Assembly: GCA_965224765.1 (NCBI GenBank)
Contig: CBDDAC010000030.1
Span: 62,001 to 126,000 of the forward strand
Reading direction: 5' to 3'
DNA from: CAZDBA01 sp965224765
Lineage (GTDB): Bacteria > Planctomycetota > Planctomycetia > Pirellulales > Pirellulaceae
Length of the DNA: 64,000 bases
Shown here: positions 42,259 to 52,117 of the stretch, in pieces
Position numbering within the stretch: the stretch's first letter is position 1
How the letters are laid out: every line of letters starts with the position of its first letter
Made by a program: the position numbers and the translations under genes
The notes under the pieces: generated by a model
The model's input: the letters and a program-made list of their open reading frames with translations, nothing else
The model's database searches: none
What the model was told of the DNA's origin: nothing

Positions 42259-43905
42259 ATGGACGATTGCCAGGATCCACTAGAGCTAAACGCGATCGTC
42301 GAAGAATTCAGTAATCTTTGCGACGATGGTCAACGGCCAACGATTGAGGAATTTGCGGCCAAGTATCCTCTCTATGCAAACGAGATTCGCGATTTGTTTC
42401 CAGCCATTGTGTTGATCGACTCCGCGGCATCAGACAGTCGTAAATCGACAATCGACGCAGACGAGCCATCGACAGGTATCCAGGAAGAGTTTGGCGATTT
42501 CCGAATCATTCGGGAGATCGGACGCGGCGGCATGGGGGTCGTCTATGAGGCCCAACAAGTCTCGCTTGATCGGCGAGTCGCGTTGAAAGTCATTCCCAAA
42601 CATCTCATGGAAGACCAAGATCGAAGGGAGAGGTTTAAACGGGAAGCAACGTCGGCTGGCCGCCTACACCATACGAATATCATTGCAGTTTTTGGTACGG
42701 GGCAAAGTCACGGCACCGATTATATCGTGATGCAATTGATTCCTGGTATTTCACTGGAAACAGTGATTCGGCAGTTGCGGGAGCTGACTGAGGAAAATCG
42801 ACTCAAGCTTTTTCAACGATCGGTACATTTGCACGCCAAGGATATCATTGATGATACGGAGCAGGACGTTGACGCGGTTGATCAAGTCGAATCCATCATC
42901 GAAACACGCCACAATTATTCATTGACTGATCCCGTGGCGACGACTTCGGCGGCTGTAGCACCTGCCTATCGGCTTGGTGGATTGGATGTCGATGTCAATA
43001 AGAGTGGCCGGATAATTCGATCGAATGAGGGGGCCACAAATTATTGGCGATGCCTAGCGAGGATTATCAAGCAGGCTGCCGACGCAATTCATTATGCCCA
43101 CGAAAATGGAGTTGTGCATCGCGATATCAAGCCTGGGAATTTGTTGCTTGATACGGGTGGGCAAACCTGGATCGCAGATTTTGGATTGGCAAAGCTTGAG
43201 AACTCCGAAGACTTGACACAGACCGGTTCCATTTTGGGAACCTTAAGGTACATGTCTCCCGAATCGCTGGAAGGAGAAGCCGATCATCGAGGAGATATCT
43301 ATTCGCTTGGACTTACTTCGTACGAACTGACTGCACTTCGACCAGCATTTGACGCGAAAGATCAGAAGGAATGCTTAAGGCAGATTATCAATGAGGCGCC
43401 ACTTCCGCTCAAAAAAACTCGGCCTGAAATCCCTCGAGACCTGCAGACCATTATTCACAAAGCAATCGAGCGTGATCCAGCCGACCGATACACAGTCGCC
43501 AGTGATCTTGCCGACGATTTGCAGCGATTTATTGACGATGAACCGATTCGGGCGCGACGAGTCTCTTCAGTTGAGCATGTTTACCGGTGGGCCAAAAAAC
43601 ATCGAATGATTGCGTCGTTGGCGACCACGATTGCTTTGCTGCTTGTCGCTGCCTCGATCGCATCAACCTTGGTTGCCAATAAGTTTCGTGTCGTTAACCA
43701 AGTGCTGGTAGCAACCGGCAAGGACCTTTCAACCGCCAACAAGAAAACGACCGAAGCTTCTGAACGCAATTTAAAGTTGGCCGAATCGGCCCAGTCAAAC
43801 CTGGTCGGGTTGCGTATCGCCTCAGGCCTCGGCCATGTCAAAGACAACCTCAAGAGTGACGCGATTTGGGATTTCCAGAGAGCGTGGGAAAACGATGTTT
43901 TTTGA
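42259..43905 (+). CDS. Membrane Ser/Thr protein kinase, C-terminal WD40 part lost to frameshift
   Basis: The 548-residue open frame has all kinase motifs: GRGGMGVVYEA, VALKVIP (Lys110), VVHRDIKPGNLLL (Asp289), IADFGLAKL (Asp307), YMSPESLEGEADHRGDIYSLG. A membrane helix follows near residues 451-475 (MIASLATTIALLLVAASI). An insert of about 90 residues (roughly 175-265, DTEQDVDAVDQ region) separates the lobes, which is unusual. The frame stops at 43905 in a run of six T; one T more, or two fewer, would continue into LTHALIRTHQTRLGSLLE. The WD40 region beyond is in pieces. The kinase domain itself may still work. Confidence 0.85.
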   Translation: MDDCQDPLELNAIVEEFSNLCDDGQRPTIEEFAAKYPLYANEIRDLFPAIVLIDSAASDSRKSTIDADEPSTGIQEEFGDFRIIREIGRGGMGVVYEAQQVSLDRRVALKVIPKHLMEDQDRRERFKREATSAGRLHHTNIIAVFGTGQSHGTDYIVMQLIPGISLETVIRQLRELTEENRLKLFQRSVHLHAKDIIDDTEQDVDAVDQVESIIETRHNYSLTDPVATTSAAVAPAYRLGGLDVDVNKSGRIIRSNEGATNYWRCLARIIKQAADAIHYAHENGVVHRDIKPGNLLLDTGGQTWIADFGLAKLENSEDLTQTGSILGTLRYMSPESLEGEADHRGDIYSLGLTSYELTALRPAFDAKDQKECLRQIINEAPLPLKKTRPEIPRDLQTIIHKAIERDPADRYTVASDLADDLQRFIDDEPIRARRVSSVEHVYRWAKKHRMIASLATTIALLLVAASIASTLVANKFRVVNQVLVATGKDLSTANKKTTEASERNLKLAESAQSNLVGLRIASGLGHVKDNLKSDAIWDFQRAWENDVF

Positions 43906-46115
43906 CTCACGCCCTGATTCGGACCCACCAAACTCGCTTGGGATCTTTGCTCGAGTTGATGCCGGAAATCGCTGGACTGGCAGTTTCTGATTTTGAGCTA
44001 ATTCAGCCCGCCCAATATCTGCACGAGAAAGATCTACTCCTCCACGCGGGGCGAAGGAGTGTTGAATTGTGGCAAGCTTCATCCGCGAAAATGATCAATC
44101 GAATCGATCTCAGCGAAGACATTCTCCATGCAGAAATCACTCGCAATGGAGAACTGCTGGCGATTTACTTGCGACTCCAAAATGTCAGATCATTCGTTCT
44201 CGCGACGGAAAACATTTGATCTCACTAAACCACCCCGAAACCGGTTACCAACTTCAGTTTCTCTTCCGACGGTAGTTTGATCGTAACGACCTGCGAAGAC
44301 GGTATAGTGAGAATTTGGAATACGAACACGGGAGAGCGGAATGGGGATCCGATCGTTGTACGTGAAGGTCCATTTTTTTATGCGAGGTTTTGTGAACGAC
44401 GGCAAGTCGATTCTCGCCAACTTGGGGAACGATGCCGTCAAGCTCTACTCGTCATCGACCGGCGAACCCATATCCAAGGCGTTTGCCCCATGAGTTTTGG
44501 ATGAAAGAATCGGCTTGCTTGCCAATTCTAACAGACGACCAACTGGTGACTGCTGCGAACAAGAAAAATCTATTTTTGGGATTTGAAAGATGGTTTCGGA
44601 AGAAAGTCAAATTCCACGTTGGACGTAGAGTATGTGACTTCGATATTTCGCGGAACGGCAATCGAATATTGGTTTTCCGAAAATGGAGGAACGCTGACAA
44701 CGGTTCATGAACTACAGGATTCGAAATGGAAAGGGATTTCTGAGAGACGTGCGCCTCGTGAGACTCAGTACAATGCACTTTCACCCAATGGAAGATACGC
44801 GTTAGCGAGATACACCGGTTCCAATGTCATCGTTTTGGGATCTTGATTCCAAAAACTGAGGTCGAAAGGATGGCTGGTTTCGATTTGCTCCACTTTTTTT
44901 GACGATCAACTTCTCGTTGTTAGTTTCCTAGGTGGAATCACACGAGTTCTTAATCTTGACAGCTTTGAAAAGCGAGTTTCCGGACGGATTGAAAGCGAGG
45001 TGGTCAACGACTCAGTTGATCGTTGGAATGGAACTCGAAGTGAATCCGAGATGGTACTTTCAAAGCGAAAAGAGCAAGCGTACCTTTCGATTCAAGAACC
45101 AAATGGGTCGTATAACGACAGAGGATGGCGCTATCGTTTGGTAAATCTCCATTGTTTCATTCAGACGATGATAAGATTTTCGGCATCATTCGTTGATCAT
45201 GGCCGGCGGTTGGCGGCCCGTCGTGGATAGGGCATTATTGGCTTTGGGATTCGAAAACGGGGGAGCCAATTGGCAAGGCAATTGATATTGGCAAGCCAGA
45301 TTTTCTTAGTGTGAGTGACGACGGTCGCAGGATTGGAGTTTGTCTATCAAGAAGATCTAACACAGGTCTGGGATGTTGAATTCGGAAAAATGAAAATCAT
45401 AGAGGTCTCGCAAGAAAGTAGTGATTCGCCTGAGCTGCCAGCTGAGGTTACTGACTATCGCAATGCACAAAAAGCCAACATTTCCCCGGATGGAAAATAC
45501 GTTGTTGTCGCAAGGACAGAAGAGAGATATCACGATGTGATCGTCGTGGGTACTGGCGAACTCAAATTCCAAACTTCTGGTCATCGGGGGTGGGCGGCAA
45601 GCGTTTCATTTTCGAGTGACAGCAAGTATTTCATTACCCCGAACTCCGATATGTTGGCTCGAGTCTGGAATGCTGAAACAGGTGAAGAAATGGGCCCCCC
45701 GTTTTGGTTCATCCAACATTCGTAAGAGCTGCTGCGATCAGCAGGAATGGCCAACTTGCTGCGACGGTTGATGGAACTCAGGAGTTGAGGCTATGGAGCG
45801 TCCGAAGTGGTGAGCAACTTGGAATTACCCGTTGAGATCGACAAACGGACCTCGGATCCGATCTGGTTTTTTCTGCGGGTGGACAATTCGTTGGTTTTGG
45901 CGAGGACTCAAAACGCAAAGAATTGGTCCGATTCAAAATCCGGAGAATACGATTGGACTGTGAAGGAAGCCATGCATTGGTTTGAATTAATCACTCACAA
46001 AATTGATTCTCCTCAAGACCCAACTGCCATTCTCACCCATGACCTAGTTCGAAAATCTAAAGACAAATATCTGAAGGCTTGGCGAAAATTGAATGCCATT
46101 GGCAACGACAAATAG
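43906..46115 (+). pseudogene. Broken WD40 sensor region of the kinase gene
   Basis: WD40-type phrases occur in all three plus-strand frames with breaks between: EKDLLLHAGRRSVELWQASSA to about 44219, SSDGSLIVTTCEDGIVRIWN from 44269, NDGKSILANLGNDAVKLYSS near 44395, NISPDGKYVVVARTEERYHD near 45480 and SVSFSSDSKYFITPNSDMLA near 45602. The last frame ends at 46115. About ten frame changes in 2.2 kb, while flanking genes are intact, means real decay rather than sequencing noise. Intact relatives would carry a propeller of about 700 residues fused to the kinase, reading an outside signal. Confidence 0.8.
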
Positions 46116-46134
46116 CCACTTCGAAAAATAAACG

Positions 46135-46198
46135 CAGGACGGTCCCAGTCCACAACAATCGCTTGTGATGCTTGTCGATCTGATAGACGACCGTCCTG
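46135..46198. repeat. Long-armed inverted repeat after the kinase gene
   Basis: CAGGACGGTC at 46135-46144 and GACCGTCCTG at 46189-46198 are perfect complements with a 44-base middle. It sits 20 bases past the last WD40 frame and may be the old terminator of the kinase transcript. Confidence 0.5.
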
Positions 46199-46310
46199 GT
46201 ATTTGTGCCCGCGACTCCAACTGAACTTCACCGAAGAGCCATAAAAAAGAAGCCAAGCAACAGCAACAAGCGAAAGATCATACTGGAGTCAATGTCGTGA
46301 TCTTTACCTC

Positions 46311-46559
46311 ATGGCATTGACACACAACACCCCTGATCATCTTATTCATCTAGGGTTTCCTACAGAGCACTCCCCGGCCCCGTTTCTGTTCAACGAATCA
46401 CTTATTCAAAGCGTCCGTTTGCGCCGACGGGTTGCCAGTATGCTTAAGCGAAAACGTGCTCTATCCATCCCAATTGGCACAACTAGTCGCAATTCTATTT
46501 GGCGGGGCCGGTTTATACCGGTTGTTTCAATCGACTCCTGAACAGTCTCAACTAGAGTG
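46311..46559 (+). pseudogene. Fragment of a small protein, frame broken
   Basis: One frame reads MALTHNTPDHLIHLGFPTE and breaks inside; a second frame then reads NVLYPSQLAQLVAILFGGAG and ends in EQSQLE at 46559. Together they look like one short membrane-associated protein split by an indel near 46440. The family is not recognised. It is part of the decaying zone. Confidence 0.45.
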
Positions 46560-46597
46560 AAGAAAATCAAATCGTTTTCTTCCTTCCGGTGGTATCT

Positions 46598-47720
46598 GTG
46601 AATCTGCTGATCGTCTTTGTCATCATGCTTGTGCTGCTAGTCAGCGAGATGGGAAACAACCATCCAGTCGAGCATGTTTTGGTTTTCGATTCGCAGCCAT
46701 CTTATTGACGACGTTTATGGTTCCCATGCTGGCGGCGTTTCAAACCGTCATCGTTACCCGAAAACTCAGAAGCGAAGACTGCGACCTCGACAAAATCCCT
46801 TCGATGCTAAAACGGCTGACGGCCTGTCACTCAGCGGTCTGGCTGGTCGCCAGCTTGGCCATTATTTACTCGTTTCAGTGGCAAAAGAGATTGTGCGGGG
46901 TAACTGGGGACTCGATCAATGGCTTTTTGCTTGATGAAGTCCTAATTATCGCCCCCCGTGGTACTCTCTCTGATTGCTTCATGGGCCATCTTTTTTGATA
47001 TCCAAACGGTCCTTTACGCCCGCAAGCAAACTCAAGACTCTCAAGAAAACGAATCAAGTTCGTTTGCACTGCGTGTCCGCGTCTATTTGGCGATCTTCCT
47101 CGTTCCAACGCTACTTGCGATCGGTGCCAAAGACCTTATCGACGGACAGTCAAAGTTCTGACACGATGCTGGTCACCGGAATGATTATCGCCTTACCGAT
47201 CATGCTCGTTGCGTTCCCGTTCATCGTCATGTTTTGTTTGGCAAACCCGCCCAATTACCGACCCCGAACTTCGAAAAAACGTCGAACACATTATTGAAAC
47301 AACATCGCTTGAAAGTGACAAGCATCCGCATTTGGTCAACAAGCCGACAAATTGTCAATGCAGTGGTCGCTGGAGTGTTTGCCTTATTGTCGAGTCATTT
47401 TGGTAAGTGACGGGTTGGTCAACCAGTTCACGTCTCATCAACTCGCGGCAATCATTCGACACGAAGCAGGACACATTCGCCGATGGCACCTGCCCTTGCG
47501 AATGTTTTTTCATCGTTCTGCCGCTGGTGATTGTGATCTCGGCAGAATTCATGGGGCACAGTGCAATCCAGATCCTGGAACAATTGGGCGCTGCAGGCTC
47601 ATCTGTCCACGAGTGTCGTTATGCCGGTTCTAATCGCCAGCTATTGTGCCCTACCTGCTGTTCGTCTTGGTTTGGCTCTCGCATCAAATGGAATATGACG
47701 CAGATCAATATGCAAGGAAG
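46598..47720 (+). pseudogene. M48-family membrane metalloprotease, frameshifted and truncated
   Basis: The pieces in order are: NLLIVFVIMLVLLVSEMG from GTG 46598, TVIVTRKLRSEDCDLDKIP from about 46749, ASWAIFFDIQTVLYARKQ near 46977, LVTGMIIALPIMLVAFPFIV near 47167, then LVSDGLVNQFTSHQLAAIIR followed by HEAGHIRRWHLPLRM near 47459, and finally WLSHQMEYDADQYAR ending at 47715. HEAGH (HExxH type) and EYDAD (third zinc ligand) identify an M48/HtpX-like peptidase. At least five frame changes break it, and the IS256-family element cuts off whatever followed. It is non-functional. Confidence 0.8.
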
Positions 47721-47828
47721 CGTCCCCCAAAAATTGTTAGAAGTTGAAAAGTGGTCTCCCGAAGGCGACACTGTCGCCCTTCGAAATTCAACTTTCATAC
47801 GTCGGCAGCAACCGACGGGGAGACCACC

Positions 47829-49028
47829 ATGGACGACTGTAGTATCTTTGAGACCCTTGGACAAGTTTCTTCCAGCGAAGCTGGAAGTATCTTTCGGAAT
47901 TTTCTTCGCGGGAGTGTCCGTCAGATGATTTGTGAAGTGATGGCGGCTGAAGTCAACGAACTCTGCGGCCCGAAACATCGCCCTAACGAAAGTGACTACG
48001 TTCGTGCTGGCTCGAGCTCAGGCCGAGTCGTTGTCGAAGATCGACGCGAAGAGTTGATTCGCCCGCGGGTTCGTCAAAAAGATGCCGGCGGGATTGAGCA
48101 CGAAGTAAAATTGGCGACTTATCAAGCGGCCAACGATCCCGAGCAACTAACCGCCTCGATCGTGCAAGCCTTGGCCAGCGGCGTCAGTACTCGGGAAATG
48201 CAAAACGTCAAACCAGAATCTCCAGGCGTCAGCAAGTCGAACGTTTCTCGCCACTGGCAACAAGTGGGCCACAAGTTCGTTGATGCGTTCCGCAGTCGGG
48301 ATATCTCCAAGCAAAACTGGGTTGTGTTAATGCTTGACGGTATTCGTCTGAGCAAAGACCAATTGGCGATCGTGGCTCTTGGTATCACCGCCGAAGGGTT
48401 CAAAATAGTCTTGGATTTTGAGCTTGGCAGCAGCGAAAGTGCCGAAGTCAGCAAGGATTTAATGCGTCGTTTGGATAAACGCGGCTTCCAATGTGAACGC
48501 CGGTTGTTCGCTGCGTTGGACGGCAGTGATGCGCTTCGTAGTGCGGTAAAAGAGTTTTTCCCAGACTCGGTTGTACAACGCTGTCTCGTTCACAAGGAGC
48601 GGAACATCAAGTCGAAGTTGTCCAAGAAACACTGGGGCGAATTGGGCCGATTGTTCAAACGTCTTCGCGAGGTTCAGGGTAAGCAGGCTGCTGAAGAAGT
48701 CGTGAAGGAACTTGAGGATTTTCTCCAAGGCAAGAATGCTGAGTCACTCAAAAGCCTCCACGAGGCTGGGGAGGATCTGATCGCGTTGCAATCACTGGAT
48801 GTGCCCAACACGCTTCACCGCAATCTGTTGAGCACCAATGCAATCGAAAATTCGTTTCGCAATACTCGTAACAAGTTGGGCCGAGTGACGCGTTTTCGAC
48901 CCGAGACGGATCAAGCGACACGTTGGCTTGCGTTCGCGTTGCTTGAGGTCGAGAAAGGATTTCGACGGATCTCAGGACACGGCGAGCTGCCTCAATTGAT
49001 GGCAGCTTTAGAGCGTCAGGACGGCTGA
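47829..49028 (+). CDS. IS256-family (mutator-type) transposase
   Basis: The 399-residue DDE transposase is complete: N-terminal helical part (FLRGSVRQMICEVMAAEVN), KSNVSRHWQQV, first catalytic Asp in VVLMLDGIRL, second in AALDGSDALRS, Cys-His type VVQRCLVHKERNIKSKL, and catalytic Glu in STNAIENSFRNTRNKLGRV. Length is as expected for the family. ATG 47829 is the start; a longer frame to 47751 runs into the terminal repeat. It is probably active or recently active, since no damage is visible. Confidence 0.95.
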   Translation: MDDCSIFETLGQVSSSEAGSIFRNFLRGSVRQMICEVMAAEVNELCGPKHRPNESDYVRAGSSSGRVVVEDRREELIRPRVRQKDAGGIEHEVKLATYQAANDPEQLTASIVQALASGVSTREMQNVKPESPGVSKSNVSRHWQQVGHKFVDAFRSRDISKQNWVVLMLDGIRLSKDQLAIVALGITAEGFKIVLDFELGSSESAEVSKDLMRRLDKRGFQCERRLFAALDGSDALRSAVKEFFPDSVVQRCLVHKERNIKSKLSKKHWGELGRLFKRLREVQGKQAAEEVVKELEDFLQGKNAESLKSLHEAGEDLIALQSLDVPNTLHRNLLSTNAIENSFRNTRNKLGRVTRFRPETDQATRWLAFALLEVEKGFRRISGHGELPQLMAALERQDG

Positions 49029-49046
49029 TCGCCAACTACAAAATTT

Positions 49047-49103
49047 TGCCGGACCTTGTTTTTATCAGTCGCGTGCGCTCCTGTAAAAAAACAAGGTCCG
49101 GCA
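49047..49103. terminator. 17-bp-stem hairpin inside the IS, downstream of the transposase
   Basis: TGCCGGACCTTGTTTTT at 49047-49063 is the perfect complement of 49087-49103, with a 23-base loop. With T's and A's at the inner ends, it would block transcription leaving or entering the IS on either strand. Confidence 0.75.
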
Positions 49104-49169
49104 GTTTGAGTCTTTCAAGCAAAATCGTTACGCTATATTTTTAAGTGAGACCACCAGCAGTTTTAACAA

Positions 49170-49847
49170 TCAATGGGACATCCCCCTTAGCACTCCGACA
49201 TCTTTAACCGCGTTTGGCATGAGATTTTGTGCGCCATCATTAAAGACAGCATCAAAGTTTGTGTCTCCTACAAAATCAATTCCATCTGGGGTGTTGTTGC
49301 TTCCCGTCGGGTAATCGTAATATTCACCGGTACTCGGATTGTAGTAAGCTGACTTGTACCACTCGTCAACGCTGGGAAGGAAATACTTGGCCTGCGTATT
49401 TCGATATCGATTGTTCGGGTTGTACCCAACGTCAGCGGCATCCCAGACGAAGAAATTTCCAGCAGTATCAAATTTATACGCTTCGGAATTGCCGGTACTG
49501 GTATTTAGGAAATTCACAAATCTTGCTGCGTCCAACCACGTCAACGAAGTTGCTGGCCTGTTTCCCCCGCGATTATCATGTGAAAGATTTAGCGCATTTC
49601 CTAAAGCCATTGATTGCGCGGTCGCCCGGTCGATGATTTCTTCCGAAATTTCATACTTCCCCATTCGAAAGGAGTAATCTACTGCTCCAACTGGATTCGG
49701 TATCCCAGTGGTGTCCGCAAAATTGCCAGGATCCCCAATTGAGGCGAATTCAATTTCAAATTGATCAGGGCCGACTCCAAAAATGTCGAAACAGTTCGCG
49801 CTAGTTGCTGAGAGGAAAATGATTGTAATTGACAACAAGAATTTCAT
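49170..49847 (-). pseudogene. FGE-sulfatase-domain protein, C terminus cut by the IS
   Basis: The signal peptide MKFLLSITIIFLSATSANCF is followed by the N-terminal part of a formylglycine-generating-enzyme-like domain: YSFRMGKYEISEEIIDRATA, PATSLTWLDAARFVNFLNT, KYFLPSVDEWYKSAYYNP and TNFDAVFNDGAQNLMPNAVKDVGVL. The reading frame then runs into the IS end (RGMSH-stop). The rest of the domain (GNVWEW region and beyond) is missing. The 225-residue remnant has a good ribosome binding site (AGGAAG), so it may be expressed, but the fold is incomplete. The planctomycete versions often carry a PEP-CTERM sorting tail, also lost here. Confidence 0.8.
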
Positions 49848-50020
49848 TTGGCTTCCTTGTGCATGCACCATTGATGTAAACGAATCTAAAATTGAAAAAG
49901 AAACAACAATCACCGATGGTAACAACTTTGTTAGGGAACGCGTTGCGCGTCCCTGAGCCTTCCCCAGTGGATTCTGCTGACGTAGTTGATGAACGCTCCG
50001 AAATAAGAGGGAAGTAGCGT

Positions 50021-50323
50021 TTACGAATCGCGTGCATTATTCTGTTGGTTTTGCAGTTTTTTGTGGAAGTATCCAAGCAAAATTCTCTCGTCAGATTGAT
50101 TGCAGCTGTCGTCGAAAATGGCATAGGACTTCTTCTTTTCCGCTTTCCAATACAGACGTTTTGCCATCGGGCTGTCAAACAACTCAACTTCATTGACCAT
50201 GACCAGCACGTTGGCGTCTTCTGGTACATAGGACGACAAGTCTCGATTGTCCTGGGCTGAGATGATGTCGCAGAGCAGAAAGATCGACAGCACTGCGATC
50301 CCATATTTAACTTGTACGTTCAT
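50021..50323 (-). pseudogene. Truncated secreted protein
   Basis: The 100-residue remnant has a signal peptide (MNVQVKYGIAVLSIFLLC...ISAQD) and then YVPEDANVLVMVNEVELFD and KRLYWKAEKKKSYAI. The first 70 residues read like the N terminus of the larger secreted families that begin with a PxDA.VLV-type strand, similar in design to the gene at 55392. It then breaks off at NNARDS. Only the front part of the gene remains. Confidence 0.55.
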
Positions 50324-51075
50324 GGTTACTCACGTGTTTTTTTTGGGGGGGGAATTTGTTTGCCGTATGGATCGTCAGGAAACGTTCCAATCGACGTGCC
50401 ATTTGAAAATCAAGGTAACTACAATTGCTTGACACAAGAATTCAATTCAGACGTGCCAGTTCGCACCGCTCCCAGCACCAACTGGGCGAAAATGCGATTT
50501 GAGGAGTTTGAGCGTCCGCCGTGTTAGCGTCCTGGTGGTGCTTCCCGTGAATCTATCAGCGTGCTCTGTACGTTGGACCATTCCACGTCGTTATCGCTCG
50601 GCACTTCATGTGCAAGGCAATGAACACGCTCCACAAATAGGATTTCACTGAGGCCGATAAGGTCTGCAACTGCCTTGATCGAACTGGGGAAGCTTTACTC
50701 GTCCACAGTCATTCCGAATTGGTTCAATTTTCGCTTCCCACTGAAGAAGCTAAAGCTGATTGGTTCGTAGATGTCGATTTCGAATCAGCTCATTGATCTC
50801 GCCTAAGATGTGTTTCGACAAACAAGGTTTCTGTAAAACAGAAGTGTGACTCACTCCATCCATGAAAACAGGGACACTCAATCTTTGCATGTTGCCAGTT
50901 GAAAGGTAAGTGGGTTTTGGTCCATCAAACCAGCCGAAAAAATGAAAGAGAAATAGCCAATCATATTCAAAGCCCTCTCCGTCAACGAAAAAGACTCTTC
51001 AAACAATAGCTTACGGAGGAGCACGTCTAACTTACGTCTCCACGCAACGACGACGTTCCACCTTCTTGGGCCTCC
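50324..51075. other. Intergenic stretch with a T8G8 homopolymer
   Basis: Immediately upstream of the truncated gene is a run of eight T (50337-50344) followed by eight G (50345-50352). The remaining 700 bases show no gene with a ribosome binding site and no strong hairpin. It is probably debris from lost genes, as both neighbours to the left are broken. Confidence 0.45.
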
Positions 51076-51414
51076 ATGAAGATTTTCTCTATTAGATCAT
51101 CGTTAATTTTGATTCTCGTCGTGGCGGTAGGCTTATTCGTATCGATGGGTCGCGTCAACGTAGAGTTTGCGATTGATAAAACGAGAGGGCCAGAAACTTT
51201 TTTTGATGGAACTGACTTGGTTGCAAGTTGCTTGTCTGGATCATTTAGCGACAGCAAGATTCCAGTACACGGATGGAACGTCGTAGGCACTCCATCGGAA
51301 AACGGAATCACGATCAATATGAGTTGCTTGCAATGGATGGAGCTAAGTGAGCATCCATACTGCATTCAACATTTCCCAAAACGAAATTCCATCAAGATCG
51401 TTAGCCACTTCTGA
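51076..51414 (+). CDS. Small membrane-anchored protein, unknown function
   Basis: The 112-residue frame begins with a clear membrane helix or uncleaved signal (MKIFSIRSSLILILVVAVGL). A mixed outer part follows with two Cys (SCLSGSF; SCLQWM) and one near the end (YCIQHF). I do not recognise it. The start has only a weak ribosome binding site, and an overlapping minus-strand frame is no better. Coding is likely but not certain. Confidence 0.5.
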   Translation: MKIFSIRSSLILILVVAVGLFVSMGRVNVEFAIDKTRGPETFFDGTDLVASCLSGSFSDSKIPVHGWNVVGTPSENGITINMSCLQWMELSEHPYCIQHFPKRNSIKIVSHF

Positions 51415-51657
51415 ACCACTTGCTCGCGCATAAAACTCCATTGACTCTTCGTTCAACGATAATGCCTGCGTATGGCGTGGGAACAGCTGTCGCTTCTGAC
51501 TCGGCCTCGCAATTTGCGCACCAAAAATCCACGACGAAACACATTCTCCCGTGCAGTTGATAAGGTAGTCGAGAAGAGTGCTCCAGCTCTCCAAAACATG
51601 CCAGCTTCACACCTAAGGGCGCATTGCACATTTAATGTTCATCAAAAAAATGCCCCG

Positions 51658-51936
51658 TTAACGTAGCCAAGCACCGATTTTCGAGTCCGAAAACCCAGCC
51701 TCTTGAATCTGCATCTTGTCACAAAACTCAAAGTCTGAATACGCCGCGGTCTTGCAATTTGGACACAGATCGTTGTCGCGAAGAATTGAATATCCACCAT
51801 CGAATTGTGGATTCTGCAAATCTTGGATCAATTCGCCGACTTCATCGCAACGCCCCATAACAATACTGCAATGCGGACAAGTCACAAAGAACAAGAGTCC
51901 TTCACTACCGCAATAGCATTGGACAGCGAGGTTCAA
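51658..51936 (-). CDS. Small zinc-ribbon-type protein
   Basis: The 92-residue frame (TTG start, directly after an in-frame TGA) carries CYCGSEG, TCPHCSIVMGRC and DLCPNCKTAAYSDFEFC, enough Cys pairs for one or two zinc ribbons. Proteins of this kind are usually small cytoplasmic binding modules. The unusual start and lack of a ribosome binding site could mean that the 5' end is lost. Confidence 0.6.
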   Translation of the reverse strand: MNLAVQCYCGSEGLLFFVTCPHCSIVMGRCDEVGELIQDLQNPQFDGGYSILRDNDLCPNCKTAAYSDFEFCDKMQIQEAGFSDSKIGAWLR

Positions 51937-52117
51937 TCAAATAAAATACTGGACCAGTTGGGGCCTTCATCGGATCAGTTTCTCAACGGATAAAGCAATT
52001 CAGGTTCTGCAGATATTTTGATTATTTCAATTCGAAACCCTTTGGGGCTCCCTGTCAAATCGGGGCTTTTCTCCACGCTAGATCGCGTAGCATGAAAATC
52101 TTCGTACAATACGTGAA

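Larger units (their letters stand above)
47722..49179 (+). mobile_element. IS256-family insertion sequence
   Basis: It is about 1.46 kb with imperfect terminal inverted repeats: left end GTCCC, ATTGTTA and GTGGTCTC (47722-47758), and the same three blocks in the same order on the complement of 49179-49147. An intact transposase gene lies inside. I see no 8-bp target duplication; the left flank is a broken M48 gene and the right flank a truncated FGE gene. A deletion or recombination at the element is therefore likely. Confidence 0.85.
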
